Source: Lactuca virosa
Lineage: Eukaryota; Streptophyta; Magnoliopsida; Asterales; Asteraceae
Direction of reading: 5' to 3'
Length of the DNA: 64,000 nucleotides
Assembly: GCA_928212115.1 (NCBI GenBank)
Contig: CAKMRJ010005523.1
Coordinates: forward strand, 108,139,595-108,203,594
Below the pieces are notes generated by a model, which did no database searches, was not told the DNA's origin, and was given only the letters and a program-made list of their open reading frames with translations. Of the stretch, positions 1 to 10,225 are shown piece by piece. Position numbers and translations under genes: made by a program. The stretch's first letter is position 1, and the number at the start of each line of letters is the position of its first letter.

Positions 1-594
1 TCATCCCTAAAATAGGTCTGACACAAGGATTATGCATAAAGAGAATGAGACAGTTTCTAAGGGAATGTTTTTTTTTATTTAATGTTTTATTTAATGAAGG
101 ATCATTAAATAGCACACAAAAGATTTAGGAGTTGATGAAACAGTTGAGAAATGAGTAATGTGATCGCGGATGGAAGCTGCATTGCGGTTGGAAACGTCAT
201 CGCGGATGGAAATTTCATTGCGGTTGGAAAGTCATCGCGGATGGAAATTTCATTGCGGTTGGAAAGTCATCGCGGATGGAAATTTCATTGCGGTTGGAAA
301 CGTCATCGCGGATGGAAATTTCATTGCGGTTGGAAAGGTCATCGCGGATGGAAATTTCATTGCGGTTGGAAAGTCATCGCGGATGGACAAGGAAAAGATT
401 GCAGTGAGGAACTGAGGAGAAACACTTGTACAAAGATTAGTAATAACAGACAATAAAGACCCATGAGAGATAAGTATAATATATGGTTGCGGTACCTAGA
501 CTGCGGTACCATAACCATCTATCATAGATAACTCTTAATTAGAACCGCAACGGAGACCAAGGATGGTCTGCGGTAGCTAACAACTCAAAAAGAA
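1..594 (-). other. Non-coding tail of Copia-1 after RNase H
   Basis: This stretch lies downstream of the RNase H stop on the minus strand and holds no convincing protein. The small open frames at 150-456 are only translations of the tandem repeat. It contains many copies of the TGCGGT-type motif, including tgcggtacc twice near 487-510. No polypurine tract or copy of the 7406-8046 LTR was recognised, so the 3' LTR must lie further left or be lost. Confidence 0.55.
160..388. repeat. 35-36 bp tandem repeat, about 6.5 copies
   Basis: The unit alternates a cgcggatgg block and a tgcggttgg block about 17-18 bp apart. Successive units start near 162, 196, 230, 265, 301, 337 and 372 and vary by one base at the junction. 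The first copy is diverged (gaagctgcatt instead of gaaatttcatt). The repeat lies in the copia tail after pol and is built from the same GCGG word that is scattered through the whole element. Confidence 0.92.
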
Positions 595-1032
595 TTACGG
601 GTCTGGATTCATCATTCCTAACATTTGCAGGAAGGTGTTAAGCTTTGTGGAATCGAGCGCTTTTGTGAACACATCAGCAATCTCTTCATGAGAAGGGACA
701 AAGATGAGTTCAATGTTACCTTTTAAGATGTGGTCTTTGATGAAGTGATATCGTAGTTCAATATGTTTAGTCTTGGAGTGCTGAATTGGATTGTGAGAGA
801 TAGCAATAGCACTTTCTGAGTCACAATAGATCGGTATCCGCAGCATTCTATACCCGTAGTCCATTAGTTGAGTTTTCATCCAAAGGACTTGAGAGCAACA
901 ACTGGCTGCGGCCACATACTCAGCTTCTGCAGTAGAAAGAGAAACACAGCTTTGTTTTCTTGAAGACCAGCTGACAAGTCTTCCACCAAAAATTGACATC
1001 CTCCTGAAGTACTTTTGCGGTCTAATCTGCAT
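595..1032 (-). pseudogene. Copia-1 RNase H C-terminal part, frameshifted from pol
   Basis: This frame carries the second half of a copia RNase H: a VSWSSRKQ strand, then LSTAEAEY with the catalytic-region Glu, then the DSESAIAIS and SKTKHIELRYHF motifs typical of the family. It continues the polyprotein that ends in the other frame near 876-1000. The shift is of one base, around 985-1005, just after the DRKSTSGG motif of the upstream frame. Stop codon TAA lies at 597-595. In an active element this would be the last domain of a single polyprotein that degrades the RNA strand during reverse transcription. The shift may be a mutation or a base-calling error, since both sides are otherwise well conserved. 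Confidence 0.85.
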
Positions 1033-4000
1033 CCGGCATGATCCGCATCTGTGAAAGCTTGCAGGCTGAAGTCATTGCCTGCAGGGTACCATAGACCAAG
1101 AGATTTGCTTCCTTTCAGGTACCGTAGTATCTGTTTGGCTGCGGTCATATGTGACACTTTTGGGTCCGCCTGATATCTTGCACATACACCAGTTGCAAAA
1201 ACAATGTCTGGCCTGCTTGCGGTGAGGTACATCAAAGAACCAATGATACCTCGATAAGTCTTGTGATCTACAGATTCGCCTGCGGGATCAGCAGAGATCT
1301 TATAACCGAAGGCCATGGGGACCTTAGCAGAAGAACAGTTGTCCATGGAATATTTCTTTAAAAGTTCAGTGGTGTATTTCTCTTGATGAATGAATATCCC
1401 TTGCGGAATTTGTTTCACTTGAAGTCCTAGAAAGAAATTGATCTCTCTATTCATGCTCATTTTGAACTTGTTGGTCATGAGCTTAGCAAATTCATCCACC
1501 ATGCCTTGATCAGTCGAACCGAAGATGATATCATCCACATATATTTGTACAAGCATAAGGTGGTCACCATTAGCTTTTCTAAATAACGTGGGGTCAATCA
1601 CTCCTCTCTTGTACCCGGATGAGACGAGAAATTCAGAAAGAGTCTCATACCATGCTCTTGGGGCTTGCTTCAGACCGTAGACTGCTTTTTCAAGCTTGTA
1701 GCAGTGGTCTGGGAATTCAACGTTTTCAAACCCTGGAGGTTGCTGAAGATAGACCTCTTCTTTTAGTTCCCCATTGAGAAAGGCACTCTTAACGTCCATT
1801 TGGTGTACCTTGACGTTCTTGTGGGCTGCGTATGCAAGGAAGATCCGGATAGCTTCCATGCGTGCTACCGGAGCATACGTTTCATCGTAGTCAATGCCTT
1901 CAAGTTGACTATACCCCTTTGCAACTAGCCTTGCCTTGTTTCTGACTACCGCACCAGATTCATCCAGCTTGTTTTTGAACACCCATCTAGTGCCAACAAT
2001 GGAGTGACCACGTGGCTTTGGAACGAGCTGCCAAACTTTGTTTCTTTGAAATTCTTCTAGCTCTTCTTGCATTGCAGCTATCCAGTCAGGTTCAAGCAAT
2101 GCTTCTTTGATCGTTCTGGGCTCTACCGAGGACATGAATGCTGCGTAGTGGCAGTGGTCAGATAGGTCCTGGGAAGATCGAGTTTGGATGCCTGCGGATG
2201 GGTTGCCGATGATTTGACCTGGTGGGTGGTCCTTCGTCCATACATGTAGATGGGGCTGCAGATGATCAGCAGCTGCGGTAGAGGGAATATCTTGAATATC
2301 AGAAGAAGCTGCGGTGGGGGATGGCAGTTCCCCCTGGATTTGAGAACATCCTGCTGAGTCATCTTGGTTTGTTGGAACGAGAGTGGAGTTTTCTTGAACG
2401 GTTGGGAGAGGTTCCCCCTGGATTGCTGATGGGAGTTCCTCTGGAACCTGAGAAGGTTCCCCCTGGACTGCGGATGGGAGAGTGATAATCCTTGGATCGG
2501 TGCTGGTGTCAATGTTTTCTATGATTTCATCAACCGAATCCGAAGATACGTTTGATGGTATTGCTTCTCTGTGGATGGGACTTTGAACAGCATCAGGTAC
2601 TGGAACCTCGACAGTTGTTGCTTGATCCGGAGTAGAGCTTTCCCCCTCAACCGGAGAGGTGAAAGTATTGAGAGATGCTACTTCAGATAGAGATGGTCCA
2701 GAGACATCAGCGTGTTGTTGTTGAGCTGCGGGTGACACAAGAACCTCGGATAGTTTCGCCGTTTCAACAGGATCGAAAAGATCATCATAATTGACTTCAA
2801 CTAGATTCAAGGGTCCTGAAGAAGCAGGAATGTCACTCTCCATGATTGCAGTGGTTTCAGTGGATGGAGGGGCGTTGCGGATGTGAGAATCATCAAATTT
2901 CACATCGAAGCTTTCAATGATCAGCCTTGTACGCCTGATGAGCACTCGATAAGCAACCTTGTTAGTGGAATAACCAAGGAATATGCCTTCATCAGACTTC
3001 GGTGCAAATTTGTTAAGCTGATCGCGGTTGTTGATCACGAAACATCTACAACCAAAGATATGAAAGAAACGAACATTTGGCTTGCGGTTGTTAAGGCCCT
3101 CATATGGTGTTTTATTGAGGCGTTTGCACACAATGCTTCGGTTTTGGACAAAGCATGCGGTTGCTACAGCTTCAGCCCAGAAGTAGAGAGGAAGATGGGC
3201 AAAGTTAAGCATGGATCTGGCTGCTTCTACTAGAGTGTGGTTCCTTCTTTCAACTACTCCATTTTGTTGCGGTGTATATGGAGCTGAGAAGTTGTGAGTG
3301 ATGCCCTTTGACACCAAGAAACTGTTGAGAAGATGATTAGTGAACTCAGTGCCATTATCACTGCGGATGCGTCTAACTGGAAGCTTGATCTGAAGTTCGA
3401 TTTCTTTGATGAAGTTGATGAAAATCTGCGGTGTCTCTGATTTGAGTCTGAGAAAGAAGACCCATGTGAAGCGTGTATAGTCATCAACAATAACTAGTAT
3501 GTATTTCTTGTGGTGGAGACTGGCTACGGTTGATGGACCGCAGAGATCAATGTGCAATAGCTCCAGAGGTTCAGAAATAGAAGAGTCCATTATCAGAGGG
3601 TGACTTGCTTTGGACTGTTTACCACATTCACAAGCCGGACAGAGAGTATCGTTGCTGAATTTGAGAATAGGGAGACCTCGGACTAGTTCTCCTGTGACCA
3701 AGTTGTTGATGTACCTGAAGTTGAGATGAGCTAGCTTGCGGTGCCATAGCCAGCTGACTTCTGATACAGCTTTGGACAGGAAACATAACTGCGGTCTGCC
3801 AATGATCAGAGAGACATCTAAGGGGTACATGGTACCTTCGGATCGGGATTTGATCAGGCATGTGTTCCTGTCACTTGTCATTACGTAACAAAATTGATCA
3901 TCAAATTCAACACGATGTCCTGCTTTACATAGTTGGCCAACACTGATGAGATTGTGTTTGAGGCTTTCTACATAAGCAACCTTCTGAATGGAGAAGTTCC

Positions 4001-4172
4001 CCGTAGTGAGAACACCGTAACCGCGGATGACACCATTCGCATTGTTGCCGAATGTGACATTTCCACCATTGCATATTGGCCTGAAATCCCGAAGGTACTC
4101 TAACCTTCCGGTCATGTGCAAGGAGCAGGCACTGTCAATTAACCACTCATCTTCTTGTTCCTCCTTGCACAA
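876..4172 (-). CDS. Copia-1 pol: protease, integrase, reverse transcriptase, RNase H start
   Basis: The 1098-residue frame begins beside the protease site, where the usual DSGC motif reads DSAC ([10 protein letters not shown], near residue 13). The integrase zinc-binding region (HRKLAHLN...CPACECGK) follows, then the catalytic core with [13 protein letters not shown] and the Glu of NGVVERRN. A linker rich in Ser, Pro and Gln leads into reverse transcriptase ([20 protein letters not shown], and YVDD at about 1531-1542). The frame has no ATG start: it opens just after gag and lies one base ahead of the gag frame, so expression would need a frameshift, readthrough with a shift, or processing of RNA. 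RNase H begins here (DADHAGC) and is finished in another frame. No internal stop breaks the first four domains. Confidence 0.93.
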   Translation of the reverse strand: MCKEEQEDEWLIDSACSLHMTGRLEYLRDFRPICNGGNVTFGNNANGVIRGYGVLTTGNFSIQKVAYVESLKHNLISVGQLCKAGHRVEFDDQFCYVMTSDRNTCLIKSRSEGTMYPLDVSLIIGRPQLCFLSKAVSEVSWLWHRKLAHLNFRYINNLVTGELVRGLPILKFSNDTLCPACECGKQSKASHPLIMDSSISEPLELLHIDLCGPSTVASLHHKKYILVIVDDYTRFTWVFFLRLKSETPQIFINFIKEIELQIKLPVRRIRSDNGTEFTNHLLNSFLVSKGITHNFSAPYTPQQNGVVERRNHTLVEAARSMLNFAHLPLYFWAEAVATACFVQNRSIVCKRLNKTPYEGLNNRKPNVRFFHIFGCRCFVINNRDQLNKFAPKSDEGIFLGYSTNKVAYRVLIRRTRLIIESFDVKFDDSHIRNAPPSTETTAIMESDIPASSGPLNLVEVNYDDLFDPVETAKLSEVLVSPAAQQQHADVSGPSLSEVASLNTFTSPVEGESSTPDQATTVEVPVPDAVQSPIHREAIPSNVSSDSVDEIIENIDTSTDPRIITLPSAVQGEPSQVPEELPSAIQGEPLPTVQENSTLVPTNQDDSAGCSQIQGELPSPTAASSDIQDIPSTAAADHLQPHLHVWTKDHPPGQIIGNPSAGIQTRSSQDLSDHCHYAAFMSSVEPRTIKEALLEPDWIAAMQEELEEFQRNKVWQLVPKPRGHSIVGTRWVFKNKLDESGAVVRNKARLVAKGYSQLEGIDYDETYAPVARMEAIRIFLAYAAHKNVKVHQMDVKSAFLNGELKEEVYLQQPPGFENVEFPDHCYKLEKAVYGLKQAPRAWYETLSEFLVSSGYKRGVIDPTLFRKANGDHLMLVQIYVDDIIFGSTDQGMVDEFAKLMTNKFKMSMNREINFFLGLQVKQIPQGIFIHQEKYTTELLKKYSMDNCSSAKVPMAFGYKISADPAGESVDHKTYRGIIGSLMYLTASRPDIVFATGVCARYQADPKVSHMTAAKQILRYLKGSKSLGLWYPAGNDFSLQAFTDADHAGCRLDRKSTSGGCQFLVEDLSAGLQENKAVFLFLLQKLSMWPQPVVALKSFG

Positions 4173-4182
4173 AGCCTGAGAA

Positions 4183-7100
4183 TTACACGGTTAGTTTAGG
4201 CATCCAAACTAGTTTGGAGCCTGGGGCAACTGATGTGTTTCTGAATGATGCATGGACCGAGGTTGCAGGGACAGGTCTCTTGTCAACTTCTAGTCCTAGT
4301 CCTGGGTGTTTGATCAGATCTGGAGTGTTGTGAGTTTTGGAAAAAGTATTAGGTTTCTGACTCTGATTGGATTTGACATAAGATAAATTCTTCTGACAAC
4401 TGAACTGACATTTACAAAAGGAGGTTTTGTTTTTTGTTCTGACATTATGTTTGGTCAGTGGTTTAAAGGATGAATTGGACTTGTTACCGGTCCGAGGTGG
4501 GTAATTCCTGACATGAGTGTTGTTGGATTTCGAAAAAGTACATTTTTGAAAAGATTTTGCACATGTAGATTTCTGAGTTCCTTTTGGTGGAGTTGGTAGA
4601 ATACCCTTCCATTTGTTGAAATTTTGACGTGACTTTAAAAGTGTTGGTGTGGGTAAAATACCTTTCCATTTAGGATCATTTGAGGAATAGACCTGAAAAC
4701 CATTGTTTTGAAAAGACTGAACACCCCTTTTTGTTTTGACAGAGGAAGCAGGAGTGACTTTTGAAGCTGGACTTTCCTTTTTGTTTGTTTTCTTGATAGG
4801 AGAGTTTTTTGACATGTAGTGTGAGAAAACAAATTTTTCTGGACTCTTGGACTTAGGAATTCTGACATGCTTCTTATTTTTTGAAAAACTTTGTCTGTTT
4901 GTGCCTCGAGATCTAATTTCCTCTTTGAAGGCCTTTTTGGCCAAGGATTTTGGTGAACCGCAGTCATTGATGTTCAACTGCGGTTTCCTGGAATTCTTAG
5001 GATAATTTTGAAAACGTGGGCTTGAGTCATCCGAACTTGAAGATTCTGGGATCTGAGAGCATTGTCCCACTTCAAAGTTCTCTATAGGTAATTCATGATG
5101 AATCGCCTGAAGAGTCACAGTTCCTTTTGCTGAGGACTGCGGTAGTGATGTTTTAACTACTGCAGAGTAAGTCTGAGTTGAGACTGCGGTGGGACTTTTG
5201 TGAGATTTTTGACTGTAGTGTGATGAACTGCGGTCTGAGGACAGAGGTGGAATTAGATCACATGTGTGACCCTCAACAACGATTTCTTCATCAACTACGG
5301 ATGATGTTTGAGAATTTGGATAAACGGTGCCACAGATAGGAATTAGATCACATGTGTAACCCGAAACCTCAGGCACTATTTCCTCAATGACACAGTTATT
5401 GCTTAGACTATGCAGTCTACCGAAGTGAGTTTTGATATCTTCGGGAAAGGTTTTGTCATTGACAGGGAAATGAAATTCTCGGTCCGGAGGGACATACAGT
5501 CTGTCTTTGTTGAACCGGGGTGAGGAATCCATTGCGGTAGGATATCCATTTGACCAACCCCAATTGTATGTATTGTCCATGGTTCCATTGTTCACCAAAT
5601 TTTCAATAGCTTCACTTTCATTAAACAATTTTTCAATTAAGAGATTTAAGCGTACAATTTCACTCTGAGCTAAATCTCTCTGATTCAAAGCTATCTCTAA
5701 TTGGGTTTCACTTAACATTCTTGCATCTTTTTCTAACTCTAGGTCCTTCTCTAACATAGCCATCTTAAGTCTTTTGTTATCTAGTCGTCCTCTTACGTGG
5801 AACATCTCTTGGGACGCAATGTTCTTTTCATCTAAGGCTTTGTTATAGTCTGAAAGGACGGCAGCACACGTGTTATTAAGATCATCTATGTAGGGTTGAC
5901 AGTCATGCATGCTATAATTTAGAGTTTGGATCATGAGTTTTACCTGTTCGACGATGCTTAGAGTTCCATCTTTTGCCATGTAGCAGTAGTTCTTGTTCAG
6001 CGTTGTAGACCCATCATCATCCGCAGTGGCCAGCATGCAGATTTTCCCTTTTCCTTTGACATTGCTGATGGCTTCATCTTCGTCTCCGGATGACCAAACT
6101 TGATGGTCTCTTTTGACATGGGCCACGTATGCCCTTGCCTTTTCCGCCTTTTCTTTGTCTTCCAGTTCTTGAGCCATTCTAAGGTAGAAGGCTCGGTCTT
6201 TTACTACATTGGCCTTACAATCTCTTGCAAAGTGATTCTCTTTGTTGCATTTGTGACAAATTACAACATCAGTCTTGTCTTCTGAGGGAGTACCGGAGTC
6301 AGTGGTTTGAGGAGACTGCGGTACCTCCTTTGGTTGATTATTTTGAGATTGCGGTGGTGGATGAGAATTTTTGGGATATCGAGAATGGTTATTCTGGGAA
6401 CCGAAGTTACGGTTGAATGGAGGTTTGTTGAACTGCTGATTCTTGCGGAAGGAAGGAGGTGGTAGACGGTTGAACTGTTGGCTAACCAGAGCAATAGCCT
6501 TCTGAAATTCTTCTTCATCATCATACTCTGAATCAGCTTCGTATGACTGTGGTGGAGTGTCATACGAGGAAGAGTAAGGTGACTGCGGTGGAGTTTGTGC
6601 TATGAGAGCAAGTGGTCCTCCAAAGTCAGCACAATCCTTGAGTACGGTGGATTCTTGTGCTTGCAGCTCTCCATAGAGCTTGTAGAGTGACAAAGAGTGA
6701 ATCTTTCTATCGCCTTGGGCTATCATCTTAGCCGTAGTCCAATGTCTTCCCAAACCATTAAGAAACTGAAGATTGGTTTCATGGTTACTGCGGATGGTGC
6801 CCGCATTGGATAACTTGGTGACTATCAGGTTGAACCTTTTGAAGGAGTCTTCCAAACTTTCACCAGTATGAGCTTTGAAGTTGTTGAACTCATTGAGTGC
6901 GGTAGTAAGCTTCTTGTCTTGTGCTTGTTCTGAGCCTTCGTACAAATTCTTGAGAACTTCCCAGATCTCTTTTGCTGATTTGAAATTTATAATAATATCG
7001 AAGTTGTCAGGAGCAACTCCACAGGAGATTTCATAAAAAGCAACAACATCATTTTCCATTTTATCGAGATCATCCTTGGTGGGACGGCTCATGACTGGTT

Positions 7101-7320
7101 GACCTCCTCCTAATCTGGTTGTAGCGCCGTCGGTTTGAACAGGTGTAAGTACTGGGACATGTGGTCCTTCTTCTACGGATCGCCATACATCTCTACCAAG
7201 TCTTCTCAAGTACCTTTCCATTCTTTGTGACCAGTGATGATATTCATTTGCTACCAGTATTGGGGCTCGGTTAGAACCACCAACACTGTTGGAAACATTC
7301 AGAGATAACGATTGAGCCAT
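4183..7320 (-). CDS. Copia-1 gag with one zinc knuckle and long basic tail
   Basis: I place the start at the ATG giving MAQSLSLN, since residues upstream of it do not resemble gag and the related Copia-2 gag aligns from about here (NSVGG...RAP). The capsid-like region carries EGPHVPV and a DYFE-type gag core. A zinc knuckle [14 protein letters not shown] (CX2CX4HX4C) lies near 6220-6260. After it come a predicted coiled stretch rich in Glu and Leu (about 5600-5900) and a 400-residue Ser/Lys-rich tail ending LVWMPKLTV. At about 1045 residues it is much longer than an ordinary copia gag. It would form the virus-like particle and package element RNA. The stop (TAA) lies at 4185-4183, and pol opens in the +1 frame overlapping it by a few bases. 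Confidence 0.9.
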   Translation of the reverse strand: MAQSLSLNVSNSVGGSNRAPILVANEYHHWSQRMERYLRRLGRDVWRSVEEGPHVPVLTPVQTDGATTRLGGGQPVMSRPTKDDLDKMENDVVAFYEISCGVAPDNFDIIINFKSAKEIWEVLKNLYEGSEQAQDKKLTTALNEFNNFKAHTGESLEDSFKRFNLIVTKLSNAGTIRSNHETNLQFLNGLGRHWTTAKMIAQGDRKIHSLSLYKLYGELQAQESTVLKDCADFGGPLALIAQTPPQSPYSSSYDTPPQSYEADSEYDDEEEFQKAIALVSQQFNRLPPPSFRKNQQFNKPPFNRNFGSQNNHSRYPKNSHPPPQSQNNQPKEVPQSPQTTDSGTPSEDKTDVVICHKCNKENHFARDCKANVVKDRAFYLRMAQELEDKEKAEKARAYVAHVKRDHQVWSSGDEDEAISNVKGKGKICMLATADDDGSTTLNKNYCYMAKDGTLSIVEQVKLMIQTLNYSMHDCQPYIDDLNNTCAAVLSDYNKALDEKNIASQEMFHVRGRLDNKRLKMAMLEKDLELEKDARMLSETQLEIALNQRDLAQSEIVRLNLLIEKLFNESEAIENLVNNGTMDNTYNWGWSNGYPTAMDSSPRFNKDRLYVPPDREFHFPVNDKTFPEDIKTHFGRLHSLSNNCVIEEIVPEVSGYTCDLIPICGTVYPNSQTSSVVDEEIVVEGHTCDLIPPLSSDRSSSHYSQKSHKSPTAVSTQTYSAVVKTSLPQSSAKGTVTLQAIHHELPIENFEVGQCSQIPESSSSDDSSPRFQNYPKNSRKPQLNINDCGSPKSLAKKAFKEEIRSRGTNRQSFSKNKKHVRIPKSKSPEKFVFSHYMSKNSPIKKTNKKESPASKVTPASSVKTKRGVQSFQNNGFQVYSSNDPKWKGILPTPTLLKSRQNFNKWKGILPTPPKGTQKSTCAKSFQKCTFSKSNNTHVRNYPPRTGNKSNSSFKPLTKHNVRTKNKTSFCKCQFSCQKNLSYVKSNQSQKPNTFSKTHNTPDLIKHPGLGLEVDKRPVPATSVHASFRNTSVAPGSKLVWMPKLTV

Positions 7321-7390
7321 TTTGAAGTTGTTTTTTTTGAGAGATGAGCTTAAGTGGTATAGAAAGCCTTTTTGAAAAAGCAACCACTAT

Positions 7391-7403
7391 GGCTCTGATA
7401 CCA
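7391..7403 (-). promoter_or_regulatory. Copia-1 primer-binding site (tRNA-Met)
   Basis: On the minus strand it reads TGGTATCAGAGCC, complementary to the 3' end of plant initiator tRNA-Met. It lies two bases inside the LTR end, the normal place for minus-strand priming. Confidence 0.93.
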
Positions 7404-7405
7404 AT

Positions 7406-8046
7406 TGTTGAGAGAAAAACTTAGAGATACACTTGAACAAAACGTTAGAACAAGTATATTGCGGAATAGTTAATCTCAAAGGATCTGAAAGCTCAACAAT
7501 AATATTAATAAGTTAGAGTTAAATAGTTAGAGAGTTAGTTGCGGAAATGTAAAGAAATAGAAATGACGACAATTGTTATATCAAGAAAACACACAAGTTG
7601 ATTCATAACAAGGAATGCATTCAAACCGAGTTAATAAGGTAGATCAAACTTGGTGATTAAGTCTCAAAGACTTGCTCCGAAGAGAGGTTATAATCAGTTA
7701 TGTTCCAGTAACAAGTAAGAAGTGAAGAGTAGAAAGATAGAGAAATAGAGGAGATAACTTCAGAGAAATGTATTTAGAATAGAAGCATAAATTATTAGTA
7801 TTGGATACAAGAGAATAAGTCTCTATTTATAGAAACTCAGAAATGCACTAGATTACATCTCTATACGTAGCCATGCAAGGCATACTGGATAATAGAGTGT
7901 ATTACAATAAAGACAAAAAGAAGTAATCTAGCTAAGTTGACTGCGGTAGCAAGAGTCCGGTTGCGGTTGCTGATGAAAAGACTGACTGCGGGTGCTGAAG
8001 TGGCTGCGGTAGCAAAGTTCAAGAGGGTCACTTTCATGATTCAACA
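7406..8046 (-). repeat. Copia-1 5' LTR (641 bp)
   Basis: The LTR runs from TGTTGAATC to CTCTCAACA on the minus strand, with the 6-bp inverted ends TGTTGA/TCAACA. The inner end abuts the primer site. Four TGCGG words lie at 7942, 7962, 7987 and 8005, upstream of the TATA box. The outer boundary rests on the inverted ends only, since the second LTR is outside the window. Confidence 0.82.
7823..7832 (-). promoter_or_regulatory. TATA box of Copia-1 LTR
   Basis: The minus strand reads CTATAAATAG. It lies about 110 bp downstream of the TGCGG cluster and upstream of the LTR end, as expected for the U3/R boundary. Confidence 0.6.
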
Positions 8047-8495
8047 CAACCCACTGTCTCTTCATTGAATTTTCCACCACCACAACCCAATAAAAGAGAT
8101 GTGGTGTTGGTTCGCCGGAGTTGAAGGACCGAAAAAAGAAGGATGGTGAAGACGTCGATGCCATTAAAGATGAAAATGAAATAGAAGTTGAGGAGGATGA
8201 AAGATGGGATGGTGACTGACCCAGCTTAAATTTCTCAAACGTGGTTTCAGATTTAGGGTGAGGAGATACAGATATGTGGGGTCTATTAATTTTTTTAAAT
8301 ATATAAAAAATAAATACATAAATAAAAAAAATTAATTAAAAAATAAATTAAAAAGGGCACAATAGTCTTTTGAGGTAAGACATGGACCAAACGCACACCA
8401 AAAATAAATAGTAGGGATCATCGGGGTTAAAAAATAAGTTAGAGACCAAACACACAAATTACCCCAACCACAGGAACTATTCGTGTAATTTACTC
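8047..8495. other. Flank of Copia-1, AT-rich, no gene seen
   Basis: The open frame that crosses the LTR edge here (minus, about 7928-8164) is half LTR sequence and shows no family. The rest is A/T-rich with runs of aaataaat. No gene is supported. Confidence 0.5.
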
Positions 8496-8706
8496 TTACC
8501 TTTTCGGTTTATTCACATCTGGATAACTATCTTTTTTTTGTATACATCTAGGTAATGAACTTTTTGGAAATTTTCACATAAGATCATTATGACCGGATGT
8601 AACCTGTTACAGCCGGTCATAATGGTCATATGTGAACACTTTCAAAAAGTTCGTTACCTAAATGTTTAAAAAAAAAATAGTTACTGTGAACAAACCGAAA
8701 AGGTAA
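8496..8706. mobile_element. Foldback/MITE-like element
   Basis: The ends are inverted: ttaccttttcggttt at the left and its near-complement aaaccgaaaaggtaa at the right. The arms stay paired for about 95 bp and meet at a GACCGGATG...CAGCCGGTC core near 8600-8625. Overall length is about 210 bp with TA at both edges, which could be a TA target duplication. No coding capacity. Confidence 0.8.
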
Positions 8707-9633
8707 TTATCTTAATAAGTCTATTTCTCGATGATATTTTGAACTAAGTAAAGATTTTTGTAATATTTTACACTCATTTATATGTTGATTCTTTTATGGC
8801 TGTGTGACGAAGGAATATATGATTTAATTAGATTTTAGTTTAAGTTAAATTAGTTTGATGAATCAAAAATATTTTAGCCTACATTAAATCACTTTCATAG
8901 ATTAATTTGCAAAGTACAAATGTAGTCTTTGTGTTTTACTAAAAATTACAAGTTCCGTTCATTTTTTCACATATTTCTAAAGCTATCCTTAACATTTTAA
9001 TTTGTAATAAATTTTAGTCCCCTAGCTATAATCAAAATCGTGACTCTGGTAAAAAATTACTAAACCTATAACGAATTGCACGCTTAAAAGACGACTTTAA
9101 GAAGACACTAGAAAGTGGACTACACTTGTGATTTTGTGTAAAGTATGGGGACTGAATTTGTAATTTACTCTAATTTGTATGGTTTTTTCTGGGAAGCGAG
9201 GATTTCCGGGTCAGTTTTCGTACACCGACTAATCCCCGATGCGAACATGAGACTATGCCTCATGCCCCCACACCCCGGAGTCACTGCAAACGAACCTCTA
9301 TGGTTACAAGGCTGAGTAGTGTCAAGATTTGAATATGGGTCAATAGTTATCCATCATATCTTCCACATATCTAGTTTATATGTTATTATCATAATGCTAT
9401 ATATTATTTTAATGTTGGCTATTGGGATAAGATTAAGATGAGTGTATTTAATTGTTTAATATATTTTTTTTGGAATATAGTTATTTTTTTTTTTCCTAAT
9501 CTAATTCTGAAATTTATGAAAAGAAACATAACAGTTGTTATTAATATTGATGGCTTTCACTAAAACTTGAATGATTATTTAACTTCTTTTAATCTTTTTA
9601 GTAATAAGAGATTTTGGAATATATATTCTTAGT
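8707..9633. other. AT-rich intergenic stretch
   Basis: Nothing codes here. The part near 8930-9170 looks like decayed repeat (phrases such as gggactgaatttgtaattta). A more GC-rich block at 9190-9310 matches nothing I recognise. Confidence 0.4.
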
Positions 9634-9930
9634 TTAATTGAGGGATAATGTCTTAAAATAGTAATATATTTTTCGATTTGTATACATTTGATCATTAAGT
9701 TTTCTTTTTGTCCACAGGTGCCCCTTCAACTTGTATGACTGTACACATTTAAGTGTTGTTTGTGCTGCAGATCTTCTTGGCCTCTTCTGTCTGCGTCGCG
9801 CAGACCACGCGCATACATTAGGCTTCGCAGACTGTTTGTTTTTTTGAAGACTGCAGACCAAAAATGGTCCGCGCGTCCTCTTTTTGGCGCAGATGTGGAC
9901 CAGAGTCTTCATACCTCTTCAGATATCTTC
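9634..9930. repeat. Repeat-derived block with GCAGAC motif cluster
   Basis: The left part resembles the phrase 'tatatttttcgatttgtatacattt' found again, inverted and diverged, near 17540-17720. The right part has at least six GCAGA(C/T) or GTCTGC words between about 9765 and 9895, including gtctgcg and gcgcagacc side by side. A minus-strand open frame here is not protein-like. Confidence 0.45.
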
Positions 9931-10167
9931 TAACCTAAAAAACACATATAGTTTTGTTGTTTTTTTTCTTTTTCTTTTTATTTTTTATAACTTAGATTTA
10001 TTCAAAGTTTATCTATAATAAATAAATTGGTAAAAAGGTTATAATACTTAAAGAAAAAATGTTTGATAACACAATCATGACTTTTGTGACAAATTTATAA
10101 ATAAATATTTAATTACAATAATAATTTGTGGAGTTGTTTATATAGATATGCAAAAAAATCATAATAT

Positions 10168-10173
<6 letters not shown>

Positions 10174-10224
<51 letters not shown>
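10174..10224. repeat. (TA)n microsatellite
   Basis: About 25 uninterrupted TA units. Confidence 0.97.

Positions 10225-10225
<1 letters not shown>

Larger units (their letters stand above)
1..8046 (-). mobile_element. Copia-1, long Ty1/copia retrotransposon, 3' LTR beyond the window
   Basis: Read on the minus strand the order is LTR (8046-7406), tRNA-Met primer site, gag, then a polyprotein with protease, integrase, reverse transcriptase and RNase H, then a non-coding tail with tandem repeats. The RNase H domain lies last and integrase precedes reverse transcriptase, which is the copia order. The long gag and long tail suggest a Sirevirus-like lineage, but that is inference. The 3' LTR is not found in 1-594, so the element continues to the left of the window and its target duplication cannot be tested; the outer flank on the right begins CAACC. 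Reading frames are largely open, so it is younger than most neighbours. Confidence 0.9.

Noticed and set aside
160..388. CRISPR-like array
   Set aside because: Units are contiguous with no unique spacers and lie in a plant copia element.
151..456. Open frames of 60-100 residues with repeated HRGWKFHCGW-type peptides
   Set aside because: They translate the 35-bp tandem repeat in several frames at once and have no independent support.
2883..3233. Plus-strand frame of 116 residues
   Set aside because: It is the antisense shadow of Copia-1 integrase.
7928..8164. Small minus-strand gene MASTSSPSFFF...
   Set aside because: It starts outside and ends inside the Copia-1 LTR, and has no recognisable domain.
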